Shown here in pieces: positions 60,901 to 64,000 of a DNA stretch of 64,000 nt (positions are counted from its first letter, which is position 1; each line of letters starts with the position of its first letter). This DNA comes from Campylorhamphus procurvoides (Eukaryota; Chordata; Aves; Passeriformes; Dendrocolaptidae), in NCBI GenBank assembly GCA_013396655.1, contig WBMV01001244.1, positions 124,001 through 188,000 on the forward strand. Reading direction: 5' to 3'. Both the position numbers and the translations under genes were made by a program. The notes below the pieces were generated by a model, which worked only from the letters and a program-made list of their open reading frames with translations, searched no databases and was not told the origin of the DNA.

Positions 60901-63900
60901 TAGTCTTAATATGTATTAACTAGTAGATACCCAAAAGAAACTTGATTGAAATTGTGTATGATACAAAAAGTTTCAGAAAAGGCAAAATTGGTGCTGACAG
61001 TATCTCACAATCATGGACATGAGATATTTCTCACATAGTTGTTCAAATTCACTTCCAGTTTTCTTCCATTCATTTTTACACTCCAAATAGTTGCACTGTT
61101 TTTACTTCTGATGTACATAAATGAATTTCAGAACAAACTCCATTGTTGTTTCCTTTGTTTACCATCTTATATTGGTTCCTTAGATTTTTTTTGCCCTACT
61201 CTTTCCTGTATGATTTTGCTACCGTGATTCCCTACAGGGCATCCATTCATGTCTTTCTCCCTGTTGTGTTTCTACTTACATCTCAGTTTCTGCTGTTTCT
61301 GAAGCTGCTTCTTAATGCATAATGTTGTACATTTTTTTTAGTAGTAAGGGACAGAGAAGCTTGTAATTTCCTTCCATCTGCACACACAAAAATGAACTTT
61401 CATGTTATTTATACTGCCACTGTTCCATAGCCCACACATTGCTTTTAAAAATACCAACTTGCCTCTCTCCCTCCCAAAAATGGAAAGAATTTGCATATTA
61501 ATTGTACCTCATCTAGTAAAAAGGAAACAAACACTTATAATTATGCAAAGGTGCCACACACTTGCACATTTTTAAATCAGTGATGAATGGAAAAGACAGT
61601 TCCTGAAAGTGAATTTGCAGTACATGTTAATTATGTGAGACCAAAACATGTGGTATTGCATTGCATGCATAGTGAAAACTTTATGAATTATTTTATTATT
61701 CATACTGTTGACAGATGCTTTTAACTGTGCCTTATGTGCAGTCAGTTCCTGAGAATCAGAGGTTAAATGGATTTGATATTTGAACAATGACCCAAACTTT
61801 CAACATCTCTCTGTCTCCTGATTTCTCTCCAGCAAACTCAAGCTCTTAAAAAGTTTGAAGATCTTAAAATTACACATACAAACCACAATATAAATAAGTG
61901 TAAGTCACCTAATGTAAAAAATATCAAATGACAATTAAATTACATTTTAACCTAAGACTCTATAAAGCTATTAGCGGTTCTGCTGGGTTCACAGCCTGGA
62001 ATGTTGTTCTGGGATTAGACACTTAAAACAGTTTCTCTTCTAGACTGTGACAGAAAGAAGTTGTACCTCCCTCTGCTCACATAACCTAGTAAATAGAGGT
62101 TTAAGCAATTATATTGTATATTCATATTGCAGTTCTTATTTTCTTTGAAAATACTTAAGCTATATTTCCAAAAGCAAATCCTAATAGACATCATATTTGC
62201 AAAGGAATGTGAACATATTCTTTCTCTAGCTAAAATTTGTCCACTTTGAACAGAGAAATGGTATGCAGATTAAAATCAAGGACTGTTCTACAGTCTAGTA
62301 TGAAAAGTATTTTCTTTCTCGACTTTATAGAAAATATATTTTTCAATCAACATATATGTCTTTCTCTACCTAAATGAGTTCTGGACACTGCAAAGGCAAA
62401 GTAATGCTACTTATTCCAGCTACATTTTGCATAAACTCAAATAACAACATTGCCACCTGGGCCAGGTAATGGGTAAGTACTAAACCAAGTAATTTGTGAC
62501 TCTCTTTGTGCAAGGAGTATGAGATGGCCATCTAGAATTGAATTAACAGAATTTTGAAAGAACAAAATCTTGATGAACTCAAACTTGAGCCCTCAATTTT
62601 GAAAATATGCACACTGGAGGACAGCATGCTCAGGCCATAGAAAGAATAATGTTGAAGGTATTTGCATACTGGGGAGATTTTACTTCAGAAATTAGAAAGA
62701 AATTAAGCACCTTGAGAGATAAACCTATTGTCCAACACTATCTACAAAAAAGAGTTTACTTAACCACATCACTTCTGAGTAACTTCTCACTTCCTTTATG
62801 TTTACACTTCCATTCTGAACTGTGGCCAAGTTTCTGACAAAGGCCATCTACTCCTGGAATAGGATGTTGTGAGGATCCTCTGAACAGGGAACAACTCTGG
62901 ACTTTCCCTCTGCTGTATGTCAATAATCTCTGAAAGATGAAGAATGCTTGGAACTGGTCACTTGGCAGTGTGGTATTTCACCAAGTATAATCTAAGCTGC
63001 ACTACCCCTTGGGTAATCCCAACATTTCATGAAAGGCCAACAGTGACAGCCTCTTAGTGCTGCAGTGATTTAGTATTTTTAGTATTTTAGTATTTTTGCT
63101 TCATCCTTCTCTCTTCATATATTCATTTGATATCTTTCTTCTTTTTCACTTAATCCCAACAAACAAAACCTTTATTTTTGTTCCTGTGACATAATTTATT
63201 TCTCCTAAATTATATTTTCTTCTCTTCTGTGCTCAGAATGGAAGGTCTTCAGAATCTGAGACAACAAAGAAATGTGTGCTTACATTTATTGGCTACTGAA
63301 TTATTTCAGTACCTACTAAAGTGGCTACTACTTCTACTACTGAAGTTATCAATCCTTTCTATGAAATGCATTTTCTCATATCTTAAAGAATGTGCCAAGC
63401 TAAGCATGCATCATAAATGTCAATAAAATAAGTGATGTTTAATACCTGAAATTATATGGTTTTGGGTAGGAACAGATGAAAGAGCAGCTTTAAGCAAAAG
63501 CAGAACACAAGTGTAGCAAAAGGAAGTCTGGCAAATGCCAGGAAAATGAACCCACTGTTTTGCTAGTATGGAGATGGTATCTCTTATAATTGTATTAATA
63601 AATTAAATAAATTTAATGATCTTGAAGCCATTTATGTGGAGAATATTAGTCAAAAATATGACTATAATTGTGGTATCAGAAAACAATAGATAGTAAAATC
63701 AGCAAGATCTGCTTAAATAAGTGACTTTGAACTGACATAGTACAATTGCTGATTAACAGCTCATAATTATGAGAAAGCAAATTTGCAATACAGCTGCAGA
63801 ATCAGGGTATAAGAGCTGAATTTCAAATTTTAAGCAGAAGATATGAAAAAAATAATAGATTGCTGCTTGTAATTTATAATCAAATTGTGCTGTTTAGCTT

Positions 63901-64000
63901 TTTGATTCTCTTCACAAATTAGCTTGTGAAATTTGTTGAGAAAATCTCCTTAGAAACTAGCAAAGCTGTCAAGTAAAGGCATCATTGAAAAAGAAAGAAG
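60901..64000. other. Unannotated A+T-rich DNA to the window end
   Basis: No gene, exon or transposable element is recognised. Minor items are a small TAGTATTTT triplication at about 63071-63097 and an AATAAA-rich stretch at about 63595-63615. Open frames are at most 76 codons. Confidence 0.5.

Noticed and set aside
1..64000. CRISPR array, operon, phage or other prokaryotic system
   Set aside because: The repeat content is avian, there are no long tightly packed genes, and no regularly spaced repeats were seen.

Overview
The window is gene-poor, A+T-rich (by eye roughly two thirds A+T) nuclear DNA from a bird, most likely a songbird. The evidence is its repeats: five sizeable fragments of the CR1 retrotransposon family typical of birds, at least eight LTRs or LTR pieces of endogenous retroviruses (several with ERVL-like 5-bp target duplications), and a tRNA-Ile-derived SINE with a CR1-type tail, the layout of the zebra finch element TguSINE1. 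There are no operons, ribosome binding sites, CRISPR arrays or bacterial-type genes. I found no host protein-coding gene, no exon I could defend and no intact RNA gene. The open reading frames are short and mostly lie in repeats or low-complexity DNA. The window is probably intergenic or inside a very long intron.

Layout. 1-10.8 kb: mostly unique A+T-rich DNA, plus two copies of one unidentified repeat in opposite orientation (3.3-3.6 kb +, 6.8-7.6 kb -). 10.8-12.9 kb: two minus-strand LTRs of different families. 14.5 kb: a short CR1. 16.37-16.95 kb: a clean solo LTR with an exact 5-bp target duplication. 20.65-21.9 and 23.26-23.75 kb: minus-strand CR1 pieces with decayed reverse-transcriptase coding sequence. 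24.2-24.6 kb: a short plus-strand LTR. 24.6-36.6 kb: the longest stretch with no recognised element. 36.6 kb: the SINE. 37.95-38.67 kb: a second LTR of the 12-kb family. 45.0-49.2 kb: two ERVL-type LTRs of related sequence in opposite orientation. 51.6-53.3 kb: the longest CR1, with broken ORF2. 57.26-58.69 kb: a U5 plus primer-binding-site remnant and a solo LTR of the same family. 59.97-60.9 kb: another CR1. 60.9-64 kb: unique A+T-rich DNA.

Assembly caution. Two single N characters (45884 and 47658) each sit at the junction of an apparently exact direct duplication (342 bp and about 1413 bp). Contig ends that overlapped were most likely placed side by side instead of merged, so about 1.76 kb of the window is probably artificial. 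Features in those blocks are counted twice.

Nothing here acts together as a pathway. The biology visible is retrotransposon history: insertion, LTR-LTR recombination to solo LTRs, 5' truncation of CR1 and decay. I did not find a previously undescribed functional system. The most useful results are the assembly artefacts, the boundary-resolved LTRs, the SINE, one unidentified repeat family and one unexplained 187-codon open frame.
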